Part shown: piece by piece, positions 24,999-33,256 of the stretch | Layout of the letters: each line of letters begins with the position of its first letter | Numbering within the stretch: position 1 is the first letter of the stretch | Source of the DNA: Ferribacterium limneticum | Lineage (GTDB): Bacteria; Pseudomonadota; Gammaproteobacteria; Burkholderiales; Rhodocyclaceae | Direction of reading: 5' to 3' | Length of the DNA: 64,000 bases | Assembly (NCBI RefSeq): GCF_020510585.1 | Contig: NZ_CP075190.1 | Location: 1,982,001 to 2,046,000 of the forward strand | Program-made: the position numbers and the translations under genes | The notes under the pieces: generated by a model | Seen by the model: the letters and a program-made list of their open reading frames with translations, nothing else | The model's database searches: none | What the model was told of the DNA's origin: nothing

Positions 24999-26258
24999 TT
25001 AACGAATGAAGCGTAGATATGCCTTGGTGGTTGACGGGACTGCTATGCGCACTGAGTTTCTCCCGGCCACGACAGGCAGGCCCCGGGAAATGGGCTGAAA
25101 CGGACCCATGATCGAATCGGCTTGTTCGACCCGCCAGACGGCTTTTTTGGGCGAGATCAGCTGCAATTGATAGATATCTTCGCCGGTCCTGGTCAAGGTC
25201 GGTGCAAATGGGCGGGCCAGCGGCTCGCCGATGAAAAGACCTTCACCCGGCCAGGCCACGCTTTTCCAGTAGGCTTCGATGGCAGTTGCGCCTGACAGAT
25301 AGTGAAACATGGCAACGGCAGGCATTGGAAATTTCTGCAGGTGATTGCATGGTTCGGTGACAGTGCCGTAGCTCGCAGTGGCACCGGCCTCCAGCCAGCG
25401 CAGGCTGCTCATTTGCTTGGAGTCGGTCAACTGGCCGCCAAATGAAGTCAGATGGTCGGCCAACGCACCCGGCATGAATTTGAGTGTACCTAGGTTCGGC
25501 ACCTGAGCCAGACCGGTGAAATAGAACAACACATCCTGGCGGCCCATGATCGAGTCCGCTTCTATTTCTTCGATGGGAACCATTACGCCGATTACAGTTT
25601 TGGTGATACCGAATAGCTTGGTTCTAACACTGCGCGCCTTGTCGGACGTACTCAGCAGATAAGCAGTGCCGTCAGGGAAGCTCTGATCCGCCTCGACGCC
25701 GCGATCGATCAGTGCCTTGACGTCAGCGAAATTTTGTCCGGCCAGCATCATGGCCGGGCGTATCTGGAAATCGTCGAAGGGGTAGGTGCTGGCTGTGTCG
25801 AAATATCGGCTGGCGCTACTTGGGCCGCATTTTGTCGAGCAGTATTTTTCGTCATATCCGAAGGCCAGGGCCGAGGTCATCGACATGCAGCCGACCTGAT
25901 AGGGCTGAGTCCAGGCTGCCGCATAGGCTTGAACGTGCTTCGGGGCAAGGCGGTCGATTTCGGCCTTGAGTGGCTCGAATTCCTGTGGGCTGAGCGTTGT
26001 TTTTCCAGCGGGAAAGCGTAGATGAATAACGTTTTGTTCGGGGAGCTGGCGCATCCGCTGGTAATAGGCACCGGTCTCACGGGAGAGAGGGTCATCGTCA
26101 TTGACCAGCAGCGCCAGTTCATTGGCAGAAATACCGGTTCTCGGCAACAGTATGTTGGGGCCCGCGACGGCATTCGTAGCCCCGAGCAGGATGCTCAAGG
26201 TCAGTGCGCGCAGGAAAACGGGTAGATGCTTGGCGGGCATGGCGATTCGCTTGTTCAA
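24999..26258 (-). CDS. TIGR03790-family exported protein of unknown function
   Basis: 419 residues with a signal peptide (hydrophobic stretch about 14-31, ending AVAG). The opening GPNILLPRTGISANELALLV and the LPEQNVIHLRFPAG stretch match the uncharacterised TIGR03790 family. Conserved Cys in FGYDEKYCSTKC and a glycine-rich central part suggest an extracytoplasmic enzyme or binding protein, but no catalytic motif is recognised. It is monocistronic, convergent with hom and divergent from the rhomboid gene. Confidence 0.7.
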   Translation of the reverse strand: MNKRIAMPAKHLPVFLRALTLSILLGATNAVAGPNILLPRTGISANELALLVNDDDPLSRETGAYYQRMRQLPEQNVIHLRFPAGKTTLSPQEFEPLKAEIDRLAPKHVQAYAAAWTQPYQVGCMSMTSALAFGYDEKYCSTKCGPSSASRYFDTASTYPFDDFQIRPAMMLAGQNFADVKALIDRGVEADQSFPDGTAYLLSTSDKARSVRTKLFGITKTVIGVMVPIEEIEADSIMGRQDVLFYFTGLAQVPNLGTLKFMPGALADHLTSFGGQLTDSKQMSSLRWLEAGATASYGTVTEPCNHLQKFPMPAVAMFHYLSGATAIEAYWKSVAWPGEGLFIGEPLARPFAPTLTRTGEDIYQLQLISPKKAVWRVEQADSIMGPFQPISRGLPVVAGRNSVRIAVPSTTKAYLRFIR

Positions 26259-26323
26259 CAGTGACCTGATTGTCGCGCATAATCACGGTCTTGAAATCCA
26301 TTGATCATCATTCTTCCCGGACT

Positions 26324-27397
26324 ATGTCGTCTCTCAACGATCAGCTTTGCCTGCGCATGCCTCAATTGCGGATAACTCCGCTGTTGCTGGCTGCCAACGT
26401 GCTGGTTTTCGGCGCGATGCTGCTCAGCGGGGCTGGCTTGTGGCATTCGCAGAACGGAGTCCAGTTGGCGTGGGGCGCCAATTTCGGTCCAGCGACCCAG
26501 GATGGTCAGTGGTGGCGCCTGGGCAGCGCGATGTTCCTGCATTTTGGCCTGCTTCATCTCGCCTTGAACATGTGGGCCTTGTGGGACGGCGGCCAATGGG
26601 TCGAGCGCATGTACGGGCATTTCCGGTTTGCGGTGATCTATTTTGTTGCAGGTCTGGCTGGCAACCTGCTGTCGCTGGTGATTCATCAGGGGCATGCCGT
26701 GTCAGGCGGGGCATCAGGGGCTATCTTCGGACTCTATGGGGCCTTGCTGAGCTATCTCTGGCTGGAGCGTTCGCGAATCCAGCGCGGCGAATTTCGCTGG
26801 CTGTTCTGGGCCGCCATTGGTTTCTCGGTGGCCAGCATTGTTTTTGGACTGATGGTTCCGGGGATCGACAACGCCGCGCATATCGGAGGCTTGACTGGCG
26901 GCCTGCTGATGGGGGTTTTGATCAAGCCAGACGCCGGGGCCGTGGTCATGCCGCAGTGGACGAAAATCACGGCGGGCCTCGTGTTCATCGCATTCGTTGG
27001 TGTCATGGTCGCCAACATTCCGCAGCAAGCCTACCGCTGGAGCGATGAAAAACAGGTCCAGCGGGAGATCGGTGAGTTTTTGCAGGAGGATGCGGCGATT
27101 TCCCGAGCCTGGGAGAGCATCATGCGGCAGGGGCAGAGAAAAGGTGCTTCTTTTGAAGAACTGGCTGATGTGATCGAGTCGGTGGTGGTTGATCGCTACG
27201 AGCATAGTTTTGAAGAGCTTTCTGCCTTGCCGCGAGATGCCAACTTGCCATCGGCCTTGGCTGCCGAGCGTGTGACGCGTTATGCCGAACAGCGGCGCGA
27301 TGCTTCACGCGCCATGGTTGAGGGCTTGCGGGCCAAGGATCGGGTGCAGATACAGAAAGCGCTGGAGCAGGCCCGTCAATCAAGGATGGACAAATGA
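26324..27397 (+). CDS. Rhomboid-family intramembrane serine protease with C-terminal extension
   Basis: About 357 residues. Six or more membrane segments contain the catalytic Ser in HAVSGGASGAIFGLYG and the catalytic His in NAAHIGGLTGG; MFLHFGLLHLALNMWAL is the typical HxxxN part of the family. It cleaves membrane-spanning substrates within the bilayer. After the last membrane segment, about 100 residues of charged helical sequence form a cytoplasmic or periplasmic tail of unknown role. The start is taken at ATG 26324 (MSSLNDQL) rather than a TTG 54 bases upstream. Confidence 0.88.
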   Translation: MSSLNDQLCLRMPQLRITPLLLAANVLVFGAMLLSGAGLWHSQNGVQLAWGANFGPATQDGQWWRLGSAMFLHFGLLHLALNMWALWDGGQWVERMYGHFRFAVIYFVAGLAGNLLSLVIHQGHAVSGGASGAIFGLYGALLSYLWLERSRIQRGEFRWLFWAAIGFSVASIVFGLMVPGIDNAAHIGGLTGGLLMGVLIKPDAGAVVMPQWTKITAGLVFIAFVGVMVANIPQQAYRWSDEKQVQREIGEFLQEDAAISRAWESIMRQGQRKGASFEELADVIESVVVDRYEHSFEELSALPRDANLPSALAAERVTRYAEQRRDASRAMVEGLRAKDRVQIQKALEQARQSRMDK

Positions 27398-27516
27398 TGC
27401 GGGGAGGAGGGCCTGGTCTGGAAAGGGTTATTCCGATCAGGATCAAGGAAATGGTGGAGGCCGACGAGCACAATCGCAGCCTGATGCCATCCCGGCATGC
27501 CTTTCCTGGAGCTCAC

Positions 27517-27792
27517 ATGCAAACCATTCAACCCGTCCATTCCTGCGACCGTCCTACCTCTGAAGCCCTGTACCCGTTCGATGCCCGCGGTATCGCCAAG
27601 CGTTTCCGTCATGCCGCCATTTTCGGTGCGCTCGATGCTCTCCAAGCCGGCGAAACGATGCGCTTTTGCAACGACCACGACCCCTTGCCTTTGCTGGCCC
27701 AATTGCAGGCTCGCTACGGCGCTCATCTCAATATCGAATACAAGCAGCGCGAACCGGGCGCCATCGTCATCGATTTTTCCGTTGTCGGCTGA
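27517..27792 (+). CDS. DUF2249-domain protein (TusA-like fold)
   Basis: 91 residues, starting MQTIQPVHS with GGAG upstream. LYPFDARGIAKRFRHAAIFG...ALQAGETMRFCNDHDPLPLL is the DUF2249 pattern, related to TusA-like sulfur-carrier folds but lacking their conserved Cys position. These domains commonly accompany nitric-oxide or denitrification genes. The stop is directly adjacent to the GTG start of the next membrane-protein gene (no gap), so the two are coupled. An upstream extension of 41 residues reads non-conserved sequence. Confidence 0.72.
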   Translation: MQTIQPVHSCDRPTSEALYPFDARGIAKRFRHAAIFGALDALQAGETMRFCNDHDPLPLLAQLQARYGAHLNIEYKQREPGAIVIDFSVVG

Positions 27793-28917
27793 GTGATTTA
27801 CACCGCGAGCCTGTCCCTGCTTTCACTGGTGTGCAGCGCCATTCTGGCGCTGAGCGGGGCGGGTTCGCCGTTGGCGGTGGCGCATCTGGCGTTTGCCGTC
27901 GGCATCGTGCCCTTGATCTTTGCGGCGATGATGCATTTTGTGCCGGTGCTGACCCGCACCGGCGAGCCGGATCGGCGTCTGGCAACGCTGCCATCGGCCG
28001 CCCAGGCGACCGGCCTGGTGGCCGTTGCGGCGATGCAGGGGGGGTTGCCTTACAGCGTGGTTTACCTGGCTGCTGCGGTCGACCTTGTTTTTGCCGCCAT
28101 TTTGCTCAACTGGATTGCCCTGCGTGCCCGGGCCGCGCTCGGAACGCCGCACCCCGGCTGGCGCTGGTATGCGACGGCACTTGGCTGTCTGATGCTGGCG
28201 CTCTCGGCCATTGTGCTGATTCCGGTCTGGCCGTCCTATGGGCGGGCGCTGCGGGTATTTCATTTACATCTCAATACGCTTGGTTTGGTTGGCCTGGCGG
28301 CGCTGGGTACCTTGCCGGTTCTGCTGCCGACGGCCTTGGGACTGGCAGATCCCGAGGCGGGTGGTTGGCTGCGTCGGCGTTTGTGGCTGGTGGCTTCTGG
28401 CGCCCTGATGGTGGCGACCGGTGCCGCCATCTCCTGGCCGTTCGCCGCCCCCGGTACGGCGCTCATGCTGGTCGCGGCTCTTGGCCTGGTCGGGCAATGG
28501 GTGCGACGTTTTGGCACCTGGCCGCTGATTCGCGATGGCGTCAGCGCTTCGCTGCTGGCGGCGGTCATCGGTTTGCTACTGACGCTGGCGGCGGGATTGC
28601 TGCACGGTGCCGGGATTCTTTCGACCCGACCGTCCTTGCTGGCCTGGGCGAGCGGTTTCCTGCTGCCTTTGGTGAGCGGCGCGCTGAGCCAGTTGCTGCC
28701 AGTCTGGCGCTGGCCCGGCCCGCAGACGCCAGAGCGCCTGCTCATGCGGCGGAAACTGGCGGCCTCCGGCTCGGTGCGGGCTGCGCTGTTTACCTCATCG
28801 GCGCTGGCCTTGCTGGCGGGACTCGATGTGCTGGGCGCCGCCTTGGCTGCCTGCGCTCTGGCCCTCTTCGTCATCGCCGTGCTGCAAGCCGTGCGCGTCA
28901 CCCGGTCGACGCGGTAA
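27793..28917 (+). CDS. Polytopic membrane protein, NnrS/heme-copper-oxidase-like
   Basis: 374 residues, GTG start immediately after the DUF2249 gene. About ten to twelve hydrophobic segments. Possible metal or heme ligands: MMHFVPVL and FHLHLNTLGLVGL, with further His in LLHGAGIL. This pattern resembles NnrS-type or heme-copper oxidase subunit I-like membrane proteins tied to nitric-oxide stress. The coupled DUF2249 gene agrees with that. No closer assignment is possible from sequence alone. Confidence 0.6.
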   Translation: MIYTASLSLLSLVCSAILALSGAGSPLAVAHLAFAVGIVPLIFAAMMHFVPVLTRTGEPDRRLATLPSAAQATGLVAVAAMQGGLPYSVVYLAAAVDLVFAAILLNWIALRARAALGTPHPGWRWYATALGCLMLALSAIVLIPVWPSYGRALRVFHLHLNTLGLVGLAALGTLPVLLPTALGLADPEAGGWLRRRLWLVASGALMVATGAAISWPFAAPGTALMLVAALGLVGQWVRRFGTWPLIRDGVSASLLAAVIGLLLTLAAGLLHGAGILSTRPSLLAWASGFLLPLVSGALSQLLPVWRWPGPQTPERLLMRRKLAASGSVRAALFTSSALALLAGLDVLGAALAACALALFVIAVLQAVRVTRSTR

Positions 28918-28949
28918 AATCACGGCTTTTCGCCTTTCGGGTTTTCGCC

Positions 28950-30377
28950 ATGCGCTACATTTCGACCCGCGGCCACGCCGCGCCCCAGTCCTTTTGCGAC
29001 ATTCTGCTCGGTGGCCTGGCGCCCGATGGCGGCCTTTATCTGCCGGAAAGCTATCCGCAGATCGGTCGTCAAGAACTTGATGCCTGGCGCAAACTCTCAT
29101 ACGCCGATCTGGCCTACGAAATCCTCGCCAAATTCATCACCGATATCCCGGCGGCCGACCTCAAGGTACTGGTCGCCAGGACCTACACTGCTCAGGTTTA
29201 TTGCCACACGCGCAACGGCGGCAATGCGGCGCAGATCACACCGCTGACCAAGCTCGAAGACGGCCTCTACACGCAGGAACTATCGAACGGCCCGACGCTG
29301 GCCTTCAAGGACATGGCCATGCAGTTGCTTGGCAACCTGTTCGAGTACGTGCTCGACAAACGCAACGAGTCGATTAACATCCTCGGCGCCACCTCCGGCG
29401 ACACCGGTTCGGCGGCCGAATACGCCATGCGCGGCAAGCACAACGTCAAGGTCTTCATGCTTTCGCCGGATGGCAAGATGAGCGCCTTCCAGCGCGCCCA
29501 GATGTATTCGCTGCAGGATGCCAACATTTTCAACATCGCCGTCACCGGACTGTTCGACGACGCGCAGGATATCGTCAAGGCAGTTTCCAACGACGCGGAA
29601 TTCAAGGCCAAGTACAAGATCGGCGCCGTCAATTCGATCAACTGGGCCCGCGTTGCGGCGCAGATCGTCTATTACTTCCAGGGCTATTTCCTGGCGACCA
29701 AGAGTAACGACGAGCAGGTCGCCTTCGCCGTGCCGTCGGGCAACTTCGGCAACATCTGCGCCGGCCACATCGCCCACCAGATGGGCTTGCCGATTGCCCG
29801 CCTGGTGCTGGCGACCAACGAAAACGATGTGCTCGACGAGTTCTTCCGCACCGGCGTCTATCGTCCGCGCACCGCCGCCCAGACCAGCATCACCTCCAGC
29901 CCGTCGATGGATATTTCCAAGGCTTCCAACTTCGAACGCTTTGTTTTCGATCTCGTTGGCCGCGACCCGGCTGTCGTCAAGGAATTGTGGGCAAAAGTCG
30001 ATAAGGGTGAAGCCTTCGACCTGTCTTCCACGGTCTACTGGAAAAATCTGCCAAATTTCAAATTCGTTTCCGGCAAGAGCTCACACATCGACCGCATCAA
30101 CACCATCCGTTTCGCGCAAGGCCGCTACAACGTCATGCTCGATACGCACACCGCCGACGGCCTCAAGGTGGCGCTCGAACATCGTTTGCCCAACATCCCG
30201 ATGATCGTCCTCGAAACGGCGCAACCAGCCAAGTTCGAGGAAACAATCCGCGAAGCGCTGGGCACCGAGCCGGTCCGCCCGGCCGATCTGGCTGGCATCG
30301 AAAACCTGCCGCAGCGCGTCGTGGTCATGGCGCCGGATGTCGAGGCGGTCAAACGCTATCTCGTCGAACGCGTCTGA
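28950..30377 (+). CDS. thrC: Threonine synthase
   Basis: 475-residue PLP enzyme making threonine from O-phosphohomoserine. The PLP lysine is in NGPTLAFKDMAMQLLGN and the phosphate-binding loop is ATSGDTGSAAEYAM; the N terminus MRYISTRGHAAPQSFCDIL is that of the long bacterial type. The very long open frame upstream overlaps the membrane protein in another frame and is not used. In relatives it usually directly follows hom; here four other genes separate them. Confidence 0.95.
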   Translation: MRYISTRGHAAPQSFCDILLGGLAPDGGLYLPESYPQIGRQELDAWRKLSYADLAYEILAKFITDIPAADLKVLVARTYTAQVYCHTRNGGNAAQITPLTKLEDGLYTQELSNGPTLAFKDMAMQLLGNLFEYVLDKRNESINILGATSGDTGSAAEYAMRGKHNVKVFMLSPDGKMSAFQRAQMYSLQDANIFNIAVTGLFDDAQDIVKAVSNDAEFKAKYKIGAVNSINWARVAAQIVYYFQGYFLATKSNDEQVAFAVPSGNFGNICAGHIAHQMGLPIARLVLATNENDVLDEFFRTGVYRPRTAAQTSITSSPSMDISKASNFERFVFDLVGRDPAVVKELWAKVDKGEAFDLSSTVYWKNLPNFKFVSGKSSHIDRINTIRFAQGRYNVMLDTHTADGLKVALEHRLPNIPMIVLETAQPAKFEETIREALGTEPVRPADLAGIENLPQRVVVMAPDVEAVKRYLVERV

Positions 30378-30399
30378 TCGCGCTGCATTGACCTGACGA

Positions 30400-30424
30400 G
30401 GGCAGCCGAGGCTGCCCTTTTTCT
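30400..30424 (+). terminator. Rho-independent terminator after thrC
   Basis: Stem GGGCAGCC / GGCTGCCC with a 2-base loop, followed by a T-rich run. The convergent GAF-protein gene ends right beside it. Confidence 0.85.
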
Positions 30425-30427
30425 TGC

Positions 30428-31366
30428 TCAGAAATACCAGGTAACGGCTGCCTTGAAACGGCCATCCTGAATCACCGGTATGACCACCATCGAGGTCAGT
30501 CCGGCTGCGGTGGCGGCACGCGCTGCCGGGCCGGGTTCGAATACCAGGTTGTCGCGCACTGTCGGGATGCCTTTCATCCACGATTCGCCAATTGCGCCCT
30601 CCCATGGGGCAATGGTCGCATCGCCATGACACTCGGAAAGATGCGGCATCTGGTCGCAATCGCCGGCCCCGAAACGTAGGCCACTGCCGTCCTCGTTGGG
30701 CACCCAGATTTCAAAGCGCCGGGCGATGGGCGTCCCCAGCGCCGAGAGAAAGGTCATGACCAGCGCCTGCTTGTTGTCGAAGGAGCAGGGAATGCCAACG
30801 CCCTTGCTGATGCCGATCCGGACGTTGCTGTCGTGACGCAAGGTCCGTTTCGAACTGAGCAGATCCTGCATGATGCACGGCATGCCGCTTTGCCAGACGG
30901 TGCCGGGCAGGCCGAAGCCGGGCCGGAACTTGGTGTGGCGGGCGGTCCATTCGAAGGTCTCGGCCGTGCCGTAATAGCCGTCGTCCATGCCCATGTCGAA
31001 GGATTCGGCCGGCGTGTTGCTCCAGATTTCGATACCACCGACGTTGTCGAGGTCGTCGCCGATGAAGAAGACGATGACCGCCTGCAGATAGTCGCCAGCG
31101 AAGATGGGCAGGGCGATTCCCGCCGTCAGGCCGGCTTTGCTGGCGGCTTCGGTGCGCAGAAAGTAGGAGTTTTCGAAACTGTGCAGAATGACCGGTCGCC
31201 TGGTCGCCCAAGCCTTGCCGGGCATTCCCTCGCCATAGGCGAAGGCCATCGTTTGGCTGGCTCCCTTGAACTCGCCCAGTTCGCCATAGAGACCATCAAA
31301 AAATTCAAGGTGAGTGCGTTGTTTGTTGGGCACCCAGATTTCGGTAACCCGGATCAGTGTTTTCAT
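30428..31366 (-). CDS. Protein of three GAF-like repeats
   Basis: 312 residues, no output domain and no signal peptide. Three similar modules of about 100 residues are visible: each opens with an EIW-type strand (EIWVPNKQ, EIWSNTPA, EIWVPNED) and contains a G-x-x-W ... P motif (GMPGKAWATRRPVI, GLPGTVWQSGMPCI, AIGESWMKGIPTV) and ends in a strand before the next. This suggests a soluble multi-GAF sensor that binds small ligands or serves as a scaffold. The start MKTLIRVTEIW is chosen over one 81 bases upstream. No partner kinase is adjacent. Confidence 0.72.
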   Translation of the reverse strand: MKTLIRVTEIWVPNKQRTHLEFFDGLYGELGEFKGASQTMAFAYGEGMPGKAWATRRPVILHSFENSYFLRTEAASKAGLTAGIALPIFAGDYLQAVIVFFIGDDLDNVGGIEIWSNTPAESFDMGMDDGYYGTAETFEWTARHTKFRPGFGLPGTVWQSGMPCIMQDLLSSKRTLRHDSNVRIGISKGVGIPCSFDNKQALVMTFLSALGTPIARRFEIWVPNEDGSGLRFGAGDCDQMPHLSECHGDATIAPWEGAIGESWMKGIPTVRDNLVFEPGPAARAATAAGLTSMVVIPVIQDGRFKAAVTWYF

Positions 31367-31533
31367 GTTGTCGCGGTCCTGACAATGTTGGTATGCAGAC
31401 GTTTTGTCCGGTGTCGCCGTTGACCCCTGGAAGGAAGGCTGTTGCACAATGTCGAGCTATTGGCTGTGGCCTCGGGCAGCGTTGCCCGACGTATTCCAAG
31501 CAATTTCCAAACCGGAGTCAAGGATGAAGCGCA

Positions 31534-32160
31534 ATGACGACTTTTGATCACGAAGCCTTCTGGTCGGCCCGCTATCGCGATGCGGGCGAGGAGTATCTAT
31601 TCGGCACAGCGCCCAACAAATTTCTCGCGTCGCAGGCGGGCAGTTTTGGCGACGGCATGCGCGTTCTTTCCGTCGCTGATGGCGAGGGCCGCAACGCCGT
31701 CTGGCTGGCCGAGCAGGGCTGTCAGGTAACGGCGACCGAGATTTCGCCGGTTGCTCTGGAGAAGGCGGCCAAGCTGGCCCGTGGCCGGAGTGTCACGGTC
31801 GACTTCATCGAAGCTGATATTTTGAACTGGGACTGGCCGCAGGAAGATTTCGACGCTGTGGTCGGCATTTTCATCCAGTTTGCCACGCCGGCCGAGCGGC
31901 CAAGGCAGTTGGTGGGCATGAAGCAGGCGGTCAAATCGGGAGGCTTGCTGTTTTTACAGGGCTATACCCCGAAACAGCTCGAATACAAGACGGGCGGGCC
32001 GTCAGCGGTGGAAAATCTCTACACCGCGGAGATGTTGCGTGAGATTTTCGCCGACTGGGAAATCGTGTTGCTCCATGAACATGAGGACACGATTGAAGAA
32101 GGTTCGGCCCACATCGGCCGCTCGGCGCTGATCGACCTTGTTGCGCGCAAACCGCTATAG
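31534..32160 (+). CDS. Class I SAM-dependent methyltransferase (TehB/thiopurine-like)
   Basis: 208 residues. SAM-binding motif VLSVADGEGRNAVWLAEQG (about 43-61), motif II VDFIEADILNWDW, and FDAVVGIFIQFATP. This matches the small-molecule (tellurite/chalcogen or arsenic-type) methyltransferase group. Substrate unknown. Divergent from the GAF-protein gene; its last 6 bases overlap the end of a convergent small ORF. Confidence 0.84.
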   Translation: MTTFDHEAFWSARYRDAGEEYLFGTAPNKFLASQAGSFGDGMRVLSVADGEGRNAVWLAEQGCQVTATEISPVALEKAAKLARGRSVTVDFIEADILNWDWPQEDFDAVVGIFIQFATPAERPRQLVGMKQAVKSGGLLFLQGYTPKQLEYKTGGPSAVENLYTAEMLREIFADWEIVLLHEHEDTIEEGSAHIGRSALIDLVARKPL

Positions 32161-32292
32161 GTAGATGACGGCCGGAAAGACGGCTACGGCCAGAAGCAGC
32201 ACCAGCCACTCGAGGTTGCGCCGGGCCAGGAAGCCCGTGAAGTGCAGTACCAGGATCAAAATGGCGACGACGTAGAACAGCGCAAACAGCAT
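32155..32292 (-). CDS. Small hydrophobic membrane protein, 45 residues
   Basis: An ATG with GGGG nine bases upstream opens a 45-codon frame that starts MLFALFYVVAILILVLHF, continues with a basic turn TGFLARRNLEW and then a second hydrophobic stretch, ending IYL. Two short membrane segments with a positive loop are expected of a small inner-membrane protein. It is too short to assign and no homologue is recognised. Its last codons overlap the convergent methyltransferase. Confidence 0.5.
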   Translation of the reverse strand: MLFALFYVVAILILVLHFTGFLARRNLEWLVLLLAVAVFPAVIYL

Positions 32293-32359
32293 CTGAATTT
32301 CCCCTGATTATTTTTTGGATCGTCGGACGTCTGATTATGACGACAATCTGTCCGGAATT

Positions 32360-33223
32360 CTAGCCGACGAAGCGCATTGAGAGATCGAGTGCCTTGACGT
32401 CCTTGGTCAGCGCGCCGACCGAAATCCGGTCGACGCCGGTTTCGGCGATGGCGCGAATGGTCTCCAGCGTGACGTTGCCTGAGGCTTCGAGAACGGCACG
32501 GCCGGCGTTGATGGCGACGGCCTGGCGGAGCAGGTCGTTGGCGAAATTATCGAGCAGGATCATCGTGGCACCGGCGCTTAGCGCCTGATTCAGTTCGTCG
32601 AGGTTCTCGACTTCGACCTGAATGAACTTGCAGCGATCGGCTGCGCTGGCCGCCACTTTGCGGGCGGCGTCCATGGCCTGGGCAATCCCACCAGCCGCGT
32701 GGATATGGTTTTCCTTGATCAGAATGGCGTCCCACAGGGCGAGGCGATGATTGCCGCCGCCGCCGGCGCGAACCGCGTATTTCTGGGCGATACGCAGGCC
32801 GGGCAGGGTCTTGCGGGTATCGACAACCTGTGCCTTGGTGCCGGCAATGGCGTCGGCGTAGATGCGCGCCTTGCTGGCTACCGCAGAGAGCAGTTGCAGG
32901 AAATTGAGGGCACTGCGCTCGGCGGTGAGCAGGGCGCGGCCGTTGCCGTCGATTTCGCAAAGCAGTTGATTGGCCGCAATGCGCTCGCCATCGGCGATAT
33001 GCCAGGTAACGCGGGCTGTCGGATCAAGGCGGGCGACGCATTCGTCGAACCAGGCCTGGCCGCATAGTACGCCGGGTTCGCGGCAGATTACCGTGGCCTT
33101 GACCTGGCGTTCGCCGGGGACGAGGCTGGCGGTCAGGTCGCCGGCGCCGACATCCTCGGCGAGGGCGGCGGCGACGTTGCGGGAAATTTCGGCGGCGAGC
33201 GGATAGTCGAAGGCGATGGTCAT
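32360..33223 (-). CDS. nadC: Nicotinate-nucleotide pyrophosphorylase (quinolinate phosphoribosyltransferase)
   Basis: 287-residue enzyme of de novo NAD synthesis that converts quinolinate and PRPP into nicotinate mononucleotide. Motifs seen: AEDVGAGDLTASLV, TRKTLPGLRIAQKYAVRAGGG (cut short here) with the catalytic Arg/Lys/His cluster, and the C-terminal LEASGNVTLETIRAIAETGV. Usual length, with ATG start. The neighbouring nnr gene (33 bases upstream) repairs NAD(P)H hydrates, so the two share a cofactor theme. Confidence 0.95.
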   Translation of the reverse strand: MTIAFDYPLAAEISRNVAAALAEDVGAGDLTASLVPGERQVKATVICREPGVLCGQAWFDECVARLDPTARVTWHIADGERIAANQLLCEIDGNGRALLTAERSALNFLQLLSAVASKARIYADAIAGTKAQVVDTRKTLPGLRIAQKYAVRAGGGGNHRLALWDAILIKENHIHAAGGIAQAMDAARKVAASAADRCKFIQVEVENLDELNQALSAGATMILLDNFANDLLRQAVAINAGRAVLEASGNVTLETIRAIAETGVDRISVGALTKDVKALDLSMRFVG

Positions 33224-33256
33224 TGCGGGATTCTGAATGCGGTGGAGGGCGCGATT

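Noticed and set aside
27666..28949. In-frame 5' extension of the thrC reading frame
   Set aside because: It runs through the membrane-protein gene in another frame; the conserved ThrC opening starts at 28950.
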